Assembly: GCA_013076295.1 (NCBI GenBank)
Contig: RQOL01000441.1
Location: 1 to 64,000 of the forward strand
Direction of reading: 5' to 3'
Length of the DNA stretch: 64,000 nt
Source: Sanderia malayensis
Taxonomy: Eukaryota > Cnidaria > Scyphozoa > Semaeostomeae > Pelagiidae
Shown here: positions 9,971 through 22,500 of the stretch, piece after piece
Layout of the letters: every line of letters begins with the position of its first letter
Numbering within the stretch: the stretch's first letter is position 1
Program-made: the position numbers and the translations under genes
The notes under the pieces: model-generated
The model's input: the letters and a program-made list of their open reading frames with translations, nothing else
What the model was told of the DNA's origin: nothing
Database searches by the model: none

Positions 9971-11025
9971 ATACATACATACATACCCTAAAATACATAC
10001 CCTACAATACATACCCTACGATACATACCCTACGATACATACCCTACGATACATACCCTACGATACATACCCTACGATACATACCCTACGATACATACCC
10101 TACAATACATACCCTACAATACATACCCTACAATAAATACCCTACAATAAATACCCTACAATACATACCCTACAATAAATACCCTGCAATAAATACCCTA
10201 CAATAAATACCTTACAATACATACCCTACAATACATACCCTACATAACATACCCTACAATAAATACCCTACGATACATACCCTACAATACATACCCTACA
10301 ATAAATACCCTACAATAAATACCCTACAATACATACCCTACAATAAATACCCTACAATACATACCCTACAATACATACCCTACAATAAATACCCTACAAT
10401 AAATACCCTACAATACATACCTACAATAAATACCCTACAATAAATACCCTACAATAAATACCTTACAATACATACCCTACAATACATACCCTACATAACA
10501 TACCCTACAATAAATACCCTACGATACATACCCTACGATACATACCCTACGATACATACCCTACGATACATACCCTACGATACATACCCTACAATACATA
10601 CCTTATAATACATACCCTACAATACAAACCCTACAATACAAACCCTACAATACATACCCTACAATACATACCTACAATACATACCCTACAATACAAACCC
10701 TACTATTCATACCCTACAATACATACCTTACAATACATACCCTACACTACATAACCTACAATACATACCCTACAATACATACCCTACTATACATACCCTA
10801 CAATGCATACCCTACAATACATACCCTACAATACATACCTACAATACATACCCTACAATAAATACCCTACAATAAATACCCTACAATACATACCCTACAT
10901 AACATACCCGACAATACATACCCTACAATACATACCCTACAATACATACTTTACAATACATACCCTACATAACATACCCTACAATACATACCCTACAATA
11001 CATACCTACAATACATACTATACGA
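9971..11025. repeat. 14-bp minisatellite (CCCTACAATACATA)n, long array
   Basis: About 75 copies of CCCTAC(A/G)ATA(C/A)ATA with runs of sub-variants: CGATACATA runs at 10018-10090 and 10517-10590, and CAATAAATA runs elsewhere. A segment of the array appears to be repeated internally (10130-10290 against 10400-10530). It looks like a CATA tract with an inserted CCCTA. No coding meaning. Confidence 0.95.
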
Positions 11026-12478
11026 CGCAAAATTTCTAAAGAAAGTAAAGGTGGGAGCTCGAATCTTCCCCCTGACAATCGACCGCCCTGCGCCCACCCT
11101 GCCGCCCCCCTGAAAGCGAAGGTTGATAGCTTCAGTGTGAAGTTTGAAAAAAAAAGTTGCCTTCAAAAATTTAATCAATCTTGGAAAATTTAAACTCAAT
11201 CTCTAATAAAATATATATCAAACTGTAGCTAAGGAAACAGCGAATCCGATAAATATATTCACATTTCTTAACAGTTTTGTTCTGAATTTTAAGCGAGTAT
11301 TTAGTGCAGCCCAAGACAAAAGCCGTGAAAAAATTTATTCATCAGCCAACTTTAAAAACACAAAAATTCCCCTAACTTGGTCACAATTTGTCCATTTGAA
11401 CTCAAATTACACCAACATGAAGCTGATACCTTGGCGAATAAGTATCGAAAGTAATTGGGTGCATTTAAAATGCTTTTCCCAATTTTAGTTGTACATTTTT
11501 GAAGTCCAAGACATGATTTTGTTGATCAAAAATAGCCCTGAAATCAAACCCGTGAAAAAAATAGCAATTGAAACACGATTCACCAACTTTCAAATTAAAT
11601 TAACGTGGCCAATTTTTGTCCTACAGAACCCCCGAAAATATCAAAATGAAGCTAATAGCTTGGCGAACATTAATCGAAAGTATTTGGGTGAAAAAAAAGT
11701 TTTGGCAGGCTAAAAATAATTTTCGCAAATGCAAAACACACGCGTGTTGCTTGAAAATTTCGTGTTTTCCAGCAAAACCCAAACTCGGCCAAAACTGTCC
11801 AAAATTAGAGGAAAATCGACAAAAGAGAAAAAAAAAGCCATATAACTTAGTTCTCGTGTAAATAAACAGTTATCGAAAGTTTAAATGGAGAAAATCGGCC
11901 CAGAACGACCCGAGAAAATCAAAATTGTCCTCGTATTTTTGTTAGGCCCTCGGCTCAACACAAAAAACGTGAGGTTAAACAAAACAAAACTCGTGCTATT
12001 TAAAGCCAAAAACAATTGAATAAAGGAAATACCTTGAAATAATTGTCCACCAATTGTCTCCACAGGTCTTGACAACAATTGACACGTCTTTACAAATGAT
12101 TTCCGGCACGTATTTACGTTTAAACCCGAGCAACTTGCCGCCCGTTCAACTAAAAAAACACGTGCTTCTCCTTGCTCGTTTTGCATCTCATTAACTCCGT
12201 CCTCGGAACTTTCTAGAAAGTCGGAACACAAAATGGACCATAACTCCCGAACCGTTTGGAGTAGAAATTAGCGGAAAGCTTTACTGTGATCAGCGCAATG
12301 CAGCGATCATTTTGATACCAATTTGCACCCTTATTGACCCCCAGAAAAAAAGCCTTTTTGATCACAAGGAAATTCCTTTGATCCCATCGTTTGGTCGAAC
12401 GTCGATTGTTCAAAAGACAATGGGCATTGTTCACAGTCGGCGGGTCACGTGTGATCGTAGAATAGTATATATAGACTA
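11026..12478. repeat. Macro-satellite module B (full length, about 1.45 kb)
   Basis: Starts gacgcaaaatttctaaagaa and ends tatatatagactagcc. It shares most of its length in order with module C: atatatcaaactgtagctaa, ttaacgtggccaatttttg, cacacgcgtgttgcttgaaa, ggcacgtatt, aaaaaaacacgtgcttctcc and tttctagaaagtcggaacac. A minus-strand frame of about 116 codons (12231-11881) is shared with C and partly with D; no known domain. Confidence 0.9.
12385..12478 (+). promoter_or_regulatory. Promoter-like block of module B
   Basis: cgattgttc, gacaatgg and cattgttc motifs, then CACGTG (12446-12451) and TATATATA (12466-12473), then the linker element. Inference from conserved order among modules. Confidence 0.35.
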
Positions 12479-12580
12479 GCCGGAGGCCCGGTCGCTTCGC
12501 TCCCTCCCGGAGCCCCCCAAGCGACAAAAGCTTAATGTGGTTGGCGCGCTTCGCGCGCTGCATTCGCTCCGCTCATGCCC
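12479..12580. repeat. GC-rich ~100-bp linker element, copy 4
   Basis: gccggaggcccggtcgcttc start, gcgcgcttcgcgcgc palindrome, gctcatgccc end. Confidence 0.9.
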
Positions 12581-12759
12581 ATACATACATACATACATAC
12601 ATACATACATACATACATACATACATACATACATACATACATACATACATACATACATACATACATACATACATACATACATACATACATACATACATAC
12701 ATACATACATACATACATACATACATACATACATAACATACATACATACATACATACAT
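12581..12759. repeat. (CATA)n microsatellite, longest pure tract
   Basis: About 180 bp of CATA with a single ataacata slip near 12732. Strings of His-Thr-Tyr-Ile or Met-Tyr-Val-Cys from this tract are not genes. Confidence 0.97.
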
Positions 12760-12862
12760 GAGCCGGGTTCGGTCGCTTCGCTCCCTCCCCGGAGCCCGTC
12801 AAGTAAATAAAGCTTAATCTGGTTGGCGCGCTTCGCGCGCTGCATTCGCTGCGCTCATGCCC
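12760..12862. repeat. GC-rich ~100-bp linker element, copy 5
   Basis: gagccgggttcggtcgcttc start, gcgcgcttcgcgcgc palindrome, ctcatgccc end. Confidence 0.9.
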
Positions 12863-13025
12863 ATACATACATACATACATACATACATACATACCCTACA
12901 ATACATACCCTACGATACTACCCTACAATACATACCCTACATAAATACCCTACAATATAGCCTACAATACATACCCTACAATCATACCCAACGATACATA
13001 CCCTACAATACATACCCTACAATAC
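12863..13025. repeat. CATA tract and short 14-bp minisatellite
   Basis: A CATA run to about 12892, then about ten CCCTACAATACATA units with deletions, much shorter than the array at 9971-11025. It leads into module C. Confidence 0.92.
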
Positions 13026-14509
13026 ACACGACGCCACATTTCTAAAGAAAGTAAAGGTGGGAGGTCGAATCTTCCCCCTGCCATGCGATCGCCCCGCGCC
13101 ACGCTGCCGCCCCCTGAAAGCGCTTCCAAAAGTTGATAGCTTCAGTGTGAAGTTTGAAAAAAAAGTTGCCTTCAAAAATTTAATCAATCCTGGAAAGTTT
13201 AAACTCAATCTGTAATAAAAAATATATCAAACTGTAGCTAAGGAAACAGCGAATCCGATAAATATATTCAGATTTCTTAACAGTGTTGTTTTGAATTTTA
13301 AGAGAGTATTTAGTGCAGCCCAACACAAAAGCCGTGAAAAAATTTATTCATCAGCCAACTTTAAGAACACAAAAATTCCCTAACTTTGGTCAAAATTTGT
13401 CCATTTGAACTCAAATTACAGCAGCATGAAGCTAATACCTTGGCAAATAAATATCGAAAGTATTTGGGTGCATATGAAAAGCTTTTCGCAATTTTAGTTG
13501 TAAATTTTTGAAGTCCAAGACATGATTTTCTTGACCAAAATTGGCAGTGAAATCAAAACCCCTGCAAAAAATATCATTTCAAACACGATTCACCAAGTTT
13601 CAAATTAAATTAACGTGGCCAATTTTTGTCCTACAGAACCCACGAATATATCAACATGAAGCTAATAGCTTGGCGAACATTTATCGAAAGTATTTGGGTG
13701 AAAAAACAAAGTTTTGGCAGGTTAAAAAATGATTTTTGCAAATGCAAAACACACGCGTGTTGCTTGAAAATTTCGTGTTTTCCAGCAAAATCCAAACTCG
13801 GCTAAAACTGTCCAAAAACAGAGGAAAATCAACAAAACAAAAAAAACAAAGCCAGATAACTTTAGTTCTTGTGTAAATAAACAGTTATCGAAAGTTTAAA
13901 TGGAGAAAATCGGCCTAGAACGACCCGAGAAAATCAAATTTCTTCCTGTTTTGGTTAGGCCCTCGAGCCGAAAGAAAAACGTGAGGTTAAACAAAACAAA
14001 ACTCGTGCTATTTTCAGCCAAAAACAATGAAATAGAAGAAATACCTTGAAATAATTGTCCACACTTTGTCTCCACAGGTCCTGAGAACAATTGACATGTC
14101 TTTACAATTGATTTCCGGCACGTATTCACGTTTAAATCTGAGCAACTTGCCGCCCGTTCAACTAAAAAAACACGTGCTTCTCCCTGCTCGTTTTGCATCT
14201 CATTAACTCGGTCCTCGGAACTTTCTAGAAAGTCGGAACACAAAATGGGCCATAACCCGAACCGCTTGGAGTAGAAATTAGCCACATACTTTACTGTCAT
14301 CAGCACAATGCAGCGATCATTTTGATACCAATTTGCACCCTTATTGACCCCCAGGAAAAAGCCTTTTTGATTACAATGAAATCCCTTTGATCCCATTGTT
14401 TGGTAGAACGTCGATTGTTCAAAAGACAATGGTCATTGTTCAGCAAACAATAGCTCATTGTTCAGAGTCGGCGGGTCACGTGTGATCACATTTTATTATA
14501 TATAGACTA
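13026..14509. repeat. Macro-satellite module C (full length, about 1.48 kb)
   Basis: Same content and order as module B with scattered substitutions and small indels, starting gacgccacatttctaaag. The minus-strand shared frame here is 177 codons (14429-13896), longer than in B because two frames are joined. It includes CSDFLESSEDRVNEMQNEQG, nearly identical to B; no recognised domain. Confidence 0.92.
14393..14509 (+). promoter_or_regulatory. Promoter-like block of module C
   Basis: Dense cattgtt / acaatgg / aacaat motifs on both strands (14395-14462), CACGTG at 14477-14482 and TATATATA at 14497-14504. This is the densest of the four blocks. The motifs resemble SOX-type (CATTGT) and E-box sites, but only the conservation is observed. 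Confidence 0.4.
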
Positions 14510-14611
14510 GCCGGGGGCACTCGCTACGCTCGCTTCCCGGAGCCCGTCAAGTACAAAAAGTTTAATGTGGTTGGCGCGCTTCGCGCGCTGCATTCGCTCC
14601 CGCTCATGCCC
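14510..14611. repeat. GC-rich ~100-bp linker element, copy 6
   Basis: gccgggggcactcgctacgc start as in copy 2, gcgcgcttcgcgcgc palindrome, ctcatgccc end. Confidence 0.9.
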
Positions 14612-14735
14612 ATACATACATACATACATACATACATACACTACATACATACATACATACATACATACATAATAATACATACATACATACATATATACAT
14701 ACATACATACATACATACATACATACATACATACA
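14612..14735. repeat. (CATA)n microsatellite
   Basis: CATA tract with an aataata interruption near 14670 and an atatata step near 14692. Confidence 0.95.
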
Positions 14736-14838
14736 TGAGCCGGGTTCGGTCGCTCGCTCCCTCCCCGGAGCCCGTCAAGTAAAGAAAGCTTAATCTGGTG
14801 GGCGCGCTTCGCGCGCTGCATTCGCTACCGCTCATGCC
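14736..14838. repeat. GC-rich ~100-bp linker element, copy 7
   Basis: gagccgggttcggtcgctcg start, with the usual internal gcttcg reduced by two bases, gcgcgcttcgcgcgc palindrome and ctcatgcc end. Confidence 0.9.
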
Positions 14839-15559
14839 ATACATACATACATACCCTACAATACATACCCTACGATACATACCCTACAATACATACCCTA
14901 CAATACATACCCTACAATACAAACCCTACAATACATACCCTACAATACATACCCTACAATACGTACCCTACAATACATACCCTACATAACATACCCTACT
15001 ATGCAAACCCTACAATACATACCCTACATACATACCCTACAATACATACCCTACAATACATACCCTACATAACATACCCTAAAAAATACAAATACAAACC
15101 TACAATACAAACCTACAATAATACCCTACAATAATACCCTACAATACATACCCTACAATACATACCCTACCAATACATACCCTAATAACATACCTAATAC
15201 AAACCCTACAATACATACTACATACTACCCTACATACAAACCTACTATACAATACCTAAAATACATACCTTACAATACATACCCTACAATACATACCCTA
15301 CAACACATACCCTACAATACATACCTACAATACATACCCTACAATGAATACTAATACATACCCTACAATAAATACCCTACATAAATACCCTACAATACAT
15401 ACCCTACATACATACCCTACAATACATACCCTACAATACATACCTACAATACATACCCTACGAACATACCTCATACATTTACTTACATACAAACCCCTAC
15501 AATAAATACCCTACAATACATACCCTACATACCATACCTACAACACATACCCTACCATA
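14839..15559. repeat. 14-bp minisatellite, degenerate array
   Basis: CCCTACAATACATA units with many deletions and base changes, noticeably less regular than the 9971-11025 array, especially at 15080-15260. Confidence 0.92.
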
Positions 15560-16582
15560 CTTCCCCCTGGCAAGCGACCACCCAGCGCCCTCCCTGCCGC
15601 CCCCTAAAAGCCGTTTCTTCTGAAAGTGAAAAAATGAATTCATCAAGGTACTTTAAAAACACTAAACTTTCAAATTAAATTAACGTGGCCAATTTTTGTC
15701 CTACCACAACCACGAAAATATCAACATGAAGCTCATAGTTTGGCAAACATTTATCGAAAGTATTTGGGTGAAAAAAACAAAGTGTTGGCAGGTTAAAAAT
15801 TAATTTTCGCAAATGCAAAACACACGCGTGTTGCTTGAAAATTTCGTGTTTTGCAGCAAAATTCAAACTCGGCGAAACTGTCCAAAAACAGAGGAAAATC
15901 AACAAAACAAAAAACACAAAGCCATATAACTTTAGTTTTCATGTAAATAAAGAGTTATCGAAAGTTTAAATGGAGGAAATCGGCCCAGAACGACCCGAGA
16001 AAATCAAAATTGTCTTCGTGTTTTGGTTAGGCCCTCGAGCCGAAAGAAAAACGTGAGGTTAAACAAAACAAACTCGTGCTATTTTCAGCCAAAAACAATT
16101 GAATAAAGGAAATACCTTGAAATGATTGTTCACCAATTGTTTCCACAGGTCTTGACAACAATTGACACGTCTTTACAATTGATTTCCGGCACGTATTCAC
16201 GTTTAAGCCCGAGTAACTTGCCGCCCGTTCAACTAAAAAAACAGGTGCTTCTCCCTGCTCGTTTTGCATCTCATTAACTCCGTCCTCGGAAATTTCTAGA
16301 AGGTCGGAACACAAAATGGGCCATAACTCCAAAACCGCTGGGGTTAGAAATTAGCGGATTGCTTTACTTTCATCGGCAGAATGCAGCGATCATTTTGGTA
16401 CCAATTTGCACCCTTATTGAGGCCCAGAAAAAAAGCCTTTATGATATCAAGGAAATTCCTTTGATCCCATTGTTTGGTCGAACGTCGATTGTTCAAAAGA
16501 CAATGGTGATTGTTCAAGAAACAATAGGTCATTGTTCACAGTCGGCGGGTCACGTGTGATCACATTTTATTATATATAGAAC
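15560..16582. repeat. Macro-satellite module D (internally deleted)
   Basis: Begins at the cttccccctgg stretch of modules B/C, then jumps after about 100 bp to their ttaacgtggccaatttttg region, so about 0.4-0.5 kb is missing. The rest follows C closely to tatatataga. It passes straight into the 195-bp satellite with no linker element. The shared minus-strand frame (16332-16027) is shortened by a frame change. Confidence 0.88.
16465..16582 (+). promoter_or_regulatory. Promoter-like block of module D
   Basis: cgattgttc, gacaatgg, gattgttc, aacaatagg and cattgttc, then CACGTG (16551-16556) and TATATATA (16571-16578). Unlike A-C, what follows is satellite rather than the GC-rich linker. Confidence 0.35.
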
Positions 16583-19500
16583 TATGGGAATAATTGTTAA
16601 TATTACTGAAAAAGGTAATTAAAAGTGTATAACAATTTGCTTTCACTCAATTGACGTGGAATCATGCAAAAATTGTGGGAATGGATCTAAATTTTCATTA
16701 GTGTAAGTTGCGGAATAAGTAAATTTTTATTGGTATAAATTGTGTGAATGACTGTTATCTTTTATTAGTGTAAATTGTGGGAATGAATGTTAATATTACT
16801 GAAAAAAGTAACTAAAAGTCTATAACAATTTTTTTTCACTGAACTGACGGGGAATCATGGGCAAGTTGTGGGAATGAATGTTAATTTTGAATAGTGTAAG
16901 TTGCGGGAATAAAAGTTAACTTTTAATGGTGTAATTTGTGGGAATGAGTGTTATCTTATTTTTGTGTAAGTTGTGGGATTAAATGTTAATATTACTGAAA
17001 AAAGTAACTAAAATTGTATAACATTTTGTTCTCGCTGAGTTTTTGTGGAATCATGCGCATATTGTGGGAATGAATGTTCATTTTGATTAGTGTAAGTTGC
17101 GGGAATAAAAGTTAATGTTTAATGGTGAAAAGTGTGGGAATGAGTGTTATCTTATTTTAGTGTAAATTGTGAGATTAAATGTTAATATTACTGAAAAAGT
17201 AGCTAAAAGTGTATCACAATGTGTTCTCGCTGAACTTTCGTGGAATCATCCACAAATTGTAGGAATGAATCTTGACTTTGATTAGTGTAAGTTGCGGGAA
17301 TAAAAGTATTTTTTTATTGGTGTAAATTGTGGGAATGAGTGCTATATTTTATTAGTGTAAATTGTGGGAATGAATGTTAATATTACTGAACAAAGTAACT
17401 AAAAGTGTATAACAATTTGTTTTCGCTGAATTGACGTGGAATCATGCCCAAATTGTGGGAATGAATGTTGATCTTGATTAGTGTAAGTTGCGGATATAAA
17501 AGTTAATTTTTATTGTTGTATATTGTGGGATGAAAGTTAATTTTTATTGGTCTAAATATTGAGAATCAGTGTTATCTGTTATTAGTGTAAATTGTGGGAA
17601 TGAATGTTAATATTACTGAAAAAAGTAACTAAAAGTCTATAACAATTTTTTTTCACTGAACTGACGGGGAATCATCGGCAAATTGTGGGAATGAATGTTA
17701 ATTTTGATTAGTGTAAGTTGCGGGAATAAAAGCTAACTTTTAATGGTGTAATTTGTGGGAATGAAAGTTAATTTTTATTAGTGTAAATTGTGGGAATGAA
17801 TGTTAAAATTACTGAAAAAAGTAGCTAAAAGAGTATCACAATTTATTCTTGCTGAACTTTCGTGGAATTATGCGCAAATTGTAGGAATGAATCTTAACTT
17901 TGATTAGTGTAAGTTGCGGGAATAAAAGTTAATTTTTTTTAGTGTAAATTGTGGGAATGAGTGTTATCTATTTTTAGTGTAAATTGTGGGAATGAATGTT
18001 AATATTACTGAACAAAGTAACTAAAAGTGTATAACAATTTGTTCTCGTTGAATTTTCGGTGAATCTTGCGCAAATTGTGGGAATGAATCTTGATTTTCAT
18101 TAAGGTAAGTGGCGGAAAAAAAGTTAATTTTTATTGGTATAAATTGTGTGAATGAGTGTTATCTTTTATTAGTGTAAATTGTGGGAATGAATGTTAATAT
18201 TACTGAAAAAAGTAACTAAAAGTCTATAACAATTTTTTTTCACTGAACTGACGGGGAATCATGGGCAAATTGTGGGAATGAATGTTAATTTTGATTAGTG
18301 TAAGTTGCGGGAATAAAAGTTAACTTTTAATGATGTAATTTGTGGGAATGAAAGTTAGATTTTGTTAGTGTAAATTGTGGGAATGAATGTTAAAATTACT
18401 GAAAAAAGTAGCTAAAATTGTATCACAATTTGTTCTCGCTGAACTTTCGTGGAATCATCCACAAACTGTAGGAATGAATCTTAACTTTGATTAGTGTAAG
18501 TTGCTGGAATAAAAGTTAATTTTTATTGGTGAAAAATGTGGGAATGAGTGTTATCTTTTTTTAGTGTAAATTGTGGGAATGAATGTTAATATTACTGAAC
18601 AAAGTAACTAAAAATGTATAACAATTTGTTTTCGCTGAATTGACGTGGAATCATGCGCAAATTGTGGGAATGAATGTTAATTTTGATTAGTGTAGGATGC
18701 GAAAAAAAAAGTTAATTTTGAATGGTGTAAATTGTGGCAAAGAGTGCTATCTTTATGAATTGTAAATTGTGGGAATGAATTCTAATTTTGATTAGTGTAA
18801 GTTGCGGGAATAAAAGTTAACTTTTAATGGTGTAATTTGTGGGAATGAGTGTTATCTTATTTTAGTGTAAGTTGTGGGATTAAATGTTAATATTACTGAA
18901 AAAAGTAGCTAAAAGTGTATCACAATTTATTCTTGCTGAACTTTCGTGGAATCATGCGCAAATTGTAGGAATGAATCTTAACTTTGATTAGTGTAAGTTG
19001 CGGGAATAAAAGTTATTTTTTATTGGTGTAAATTGTGGGAATGAGTGTTATCTTTTATTAGTGTAAATTGTGGGAATGATTGTTAATATTACTGAAAAAA
19101 GTAACTAAAAGTGTATAACAATTTGTTTTCGCTGCATTTTCGTGGAATCAGGCGCAAATTGTTTTAATGAATGTTAGTTTTGATTAGTGTAAGTTGCGGG
19201 AATAAAAGTTAATTTTTATTGGTGAAAAATGTGGGAATGAATCCTAATTTTGATTAGTGTAAGTTGCGGGAATAAAAGTTAATTTTTTTTAGTGTAAATT
19301 GTGGGAATGAGTGTTATCTATTTTTAGTGTAAATTGTGGGAATGAATGTTAATATTACTGAAAAAAGTAACTAAAAGTCTATAACAATTTTTTTTCACTG
19401 AACTGACGGGGAATCATGGGCAAATTGTGGGAATGAATGTTAATTTTGATTAGTGTAAGTTGCGGGAATAAAAGTTAACTTTTAATGATGTAATTTGTGG

Positions 19501-22500
19501 GAATGAAAGTTAAAATTACTTAAAAAGTAGCTAAAAGTGTATCACAATTTGTTCTCGCTGAACTTTCGTGGAATCATCCACAAACTGTAGGAATGAATCT
19601 TAACTTTGATTAGTGTAAGTTGCGGGAATAAAAGTTATTTTTTATTGGTGTAAATTATGGGAATGAGTGTTATATTTTATTAGTGTAAATTGTGGGAATG
19701 ATTGTTAATATTACTGAAAAAAGTAATTAAAAGTGTAAAACAATTTTTTTTTCACTCAATTGACGTGGAATCATGCAAAAATTGTGGGAATGAATGTTAT
19801 TTTTGATTAGTGTAAGTTGCGGGAATAAAAGTTAATTTTTATTGGTGAAACTTGTGGGAATGAGTGTTATCTTTTATTGGTGTAAATTGTGGGAAGGAAT
19901 GTTAATATTACTGAAAAAAGTAGCTAAAAGTGTATCACAATTTATTCTTGCTGAACTTTCTTGGAATCATGCGCAAATTGTAGGAATGAATCTTAACTTT
20001 GATTAGTGTAAGTTGCGGGAATAAAAGTTATTTTTTATTGGTGTAAATTGTGGGAATGAGTGTTATATTTTATTAGTGTAAATTGTGGGAATGATTGTTA
20101 ATATTACTGAAAAAAGTAATTAAAAGTGTATAACAAATTGCTTTCACTCAATTGACGTGGAATCATGCGCAAATTGTGGGAATGAATGTTAATCTTGATT
20201 AGTGTAAGTTGCGGATATAAAAGTTAATTTTTATTGTTGTATATTGTGGGAATGACTGTTATCTTTTATTAGTGTAAATTGTGGGAATGAATGTAATTAT
20301 TACTGAAAGAAGTAACTAAAAATGTATAACAATTTGATCTCGCAGAATTATCGTGGAACAATGCGCAAAATGTCTGAATGAATGTTAATTTTGATAAGTG
20401 TAAGTTGCGGGAACAAAAGTTAATTTTGACTGGTGTAAGTTGTGGGAATGAGTGTTATCTATTTTTAGTGTAAATTGTGGGAATGAATGTTAATATTACT
20501 GAACAAAGTAACTAAAAGTGTATAACAATTTGTTCTCGTTGAATTTTCGTTGAATCTTGCGCAAATTGTGGGAATGAATCTTGATTTTCATTAGTGTAAG
20601 TTGCGGAAAAAAAGTTAATTTTTATTGGAATAAATTGTGTGAATGAGTGTTATCTTTTATTAGTGTAAATTGTGGGAATGAATGTTAATATTACTGAAAA
20701 AAGTAACTAAAAGTCTATAACAATTTTTTTTCACTGAACTGACGGGGAATCATGGGCAAATTGTGGGAATGAATGTTAATTTTGATTAGTGTAAGTTGCG
20801 GGAATAAAAGTTAACTTTTAATGATGTAATTTGTGGGAATGAAAGTTAGATTTTATTAGTGTAAATTGTGGAAATGAATGTTAAAATTACTGAAAAAAGT
20901 AGCTAAAAGTGTATCACAATTTGTTCTCGCTGAACTTTCGTGGAATCATCCACAAACTGTAAGAATGAATCTAAACTTTGATTAGTGTAAGTTGCGGGAA
21001 TAAAAATTATTTTTTATTGGTGTAAATTGTGGGAATGAGTGTTATCTTTTATTAGTGTAAATTGTGGGAATGATTGTTAATATTACTGAAAAAAGTAACT
21101 AAAAGTGTATAACAATTTGTTTTTGCTGCATTTTCGTGGAATCATGCGCAAATTGTTTTAATGAATGTTAATTTTGATTAGTGTAAGTTGCGGGAAAAAG
21201 AGTTAATTTTTATTGGTGAAAAATGTGGGAATGAGTGTTATCTTTTATTAGTGTAAATTGTGAGAATGAATGTTAATATTACTGAACAAAGTAACTAAAA
21301 ATGTATAACAATTTGTTTTCGCTGAATTGACGTGGAATCATGCGCAAATTGTGGGAATGAATGTTAATTTTGATTAGTGTAGGATGCGAAAAAAAAAGTT
21401 AATTTTGAATGGTGTAAATTGTGGGAAAGAGTGCTATCTTTTATTAGTGTAAATTGTGGGAATGAATGTTAATACTACTGAAAAAAGTAACTAAAAGTGT
21501 ATAACCATTTGTTTTCGCTGAATTTTCGTGGAATTTTGCACAGCTTGTGAGAATGAATCTTAATTTTGATAAGTGTAAGTTGCGAGAATAAAAGTTAATT
21601 TTTATTAGTGAAAAATGTGGGAATGATTGTTATTCTTTATTAGTGTAAATTGTGGGAATGAATTTCAATATTACTGAACAAAGTAACTAAAAATGTATAA
21701 AAATTTATTTTCGCTGAATTGACGTGGAATCATGCGCAAATTGTGGGAATGAATATTAATTTTGATTAGTGTAAGTTGCGGGAATAAAAGTTAATTTTTG
21801 TTGGTTTAAATCGTGGGAATGAGTGTTATCTTTTTTAGTGTAAATTGTGGGAATGAATGTTAATATTACTGAAAGAAGTAGCTAAAACTATATAACAGTT
21901 TGTTCTCGCTGATTTGACGTGGAATCATGCGCAAATTGTGGGAATGAATGTTAATTTTGATTAGTGTAAATGGGGGAATAAAGGTTAATTTCAATTGGTG
22001 TAACTTGTGGGAATAAGTGTTATCTTTTATCAGTGTAAATTGTAGCAATGAATATTAATATTACTGAAAATAGTAACAAAAAGTGTATAACAATTTGTTT
22101 TCGCTGAATTGACGTGGAATCATGCGCAACTTGTGGAAATGAATGCTAATTGTGATTAGTTTAAGTTACGAGAATAAAAGTTAATTCTTTTGGGTGCAAA
22201 TTGTGGGAATGAGTGTTATCTTTTATTAGTGTAAATTGTGCGAATAAATGCTAATATTACTGAACAAAGTAACTAAAAGTGTATAACAATTTGTTTTCGC
22301 TGAATTGACGTGGAATCATGCGCAAATTTTGGAAATGAATGTTAATCTTGATTAGTGTAAGTTGCGGATTTAAAAGTTAATTTTTATTGTTGTATATTGT
22401 GGGATGAAAGTTAATTTTTATTGGTCTAAATTTTGGGAATGAGTGTTATCTTTTATTAGTGTAAATTGTGGGAATGAATGTTAATATTACTGAAAAAAGT

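Noticed and set aside
9971..11025. Telomere-like repeat
   Set aside because: CCCTA is only part of a 14-bp unit with intervening AATACATA; no TTAGGG-type array is present.
12476..12892. Long frames of Met-Tyr-Val-Cys or His-Thr-Tyr-Ile repeats
   Set aside because: Direct translation of (CATA)n microsatellite; the same artefact occurs at 8.2-8.6, 9.6-10.2 and 14.5-14.9 kb.
21866..22048. 60-codon minus-strand frame in the satellite
   Set aside because: A chance opening in one diverged monomer; neighbouring monomers have stops at the same places.
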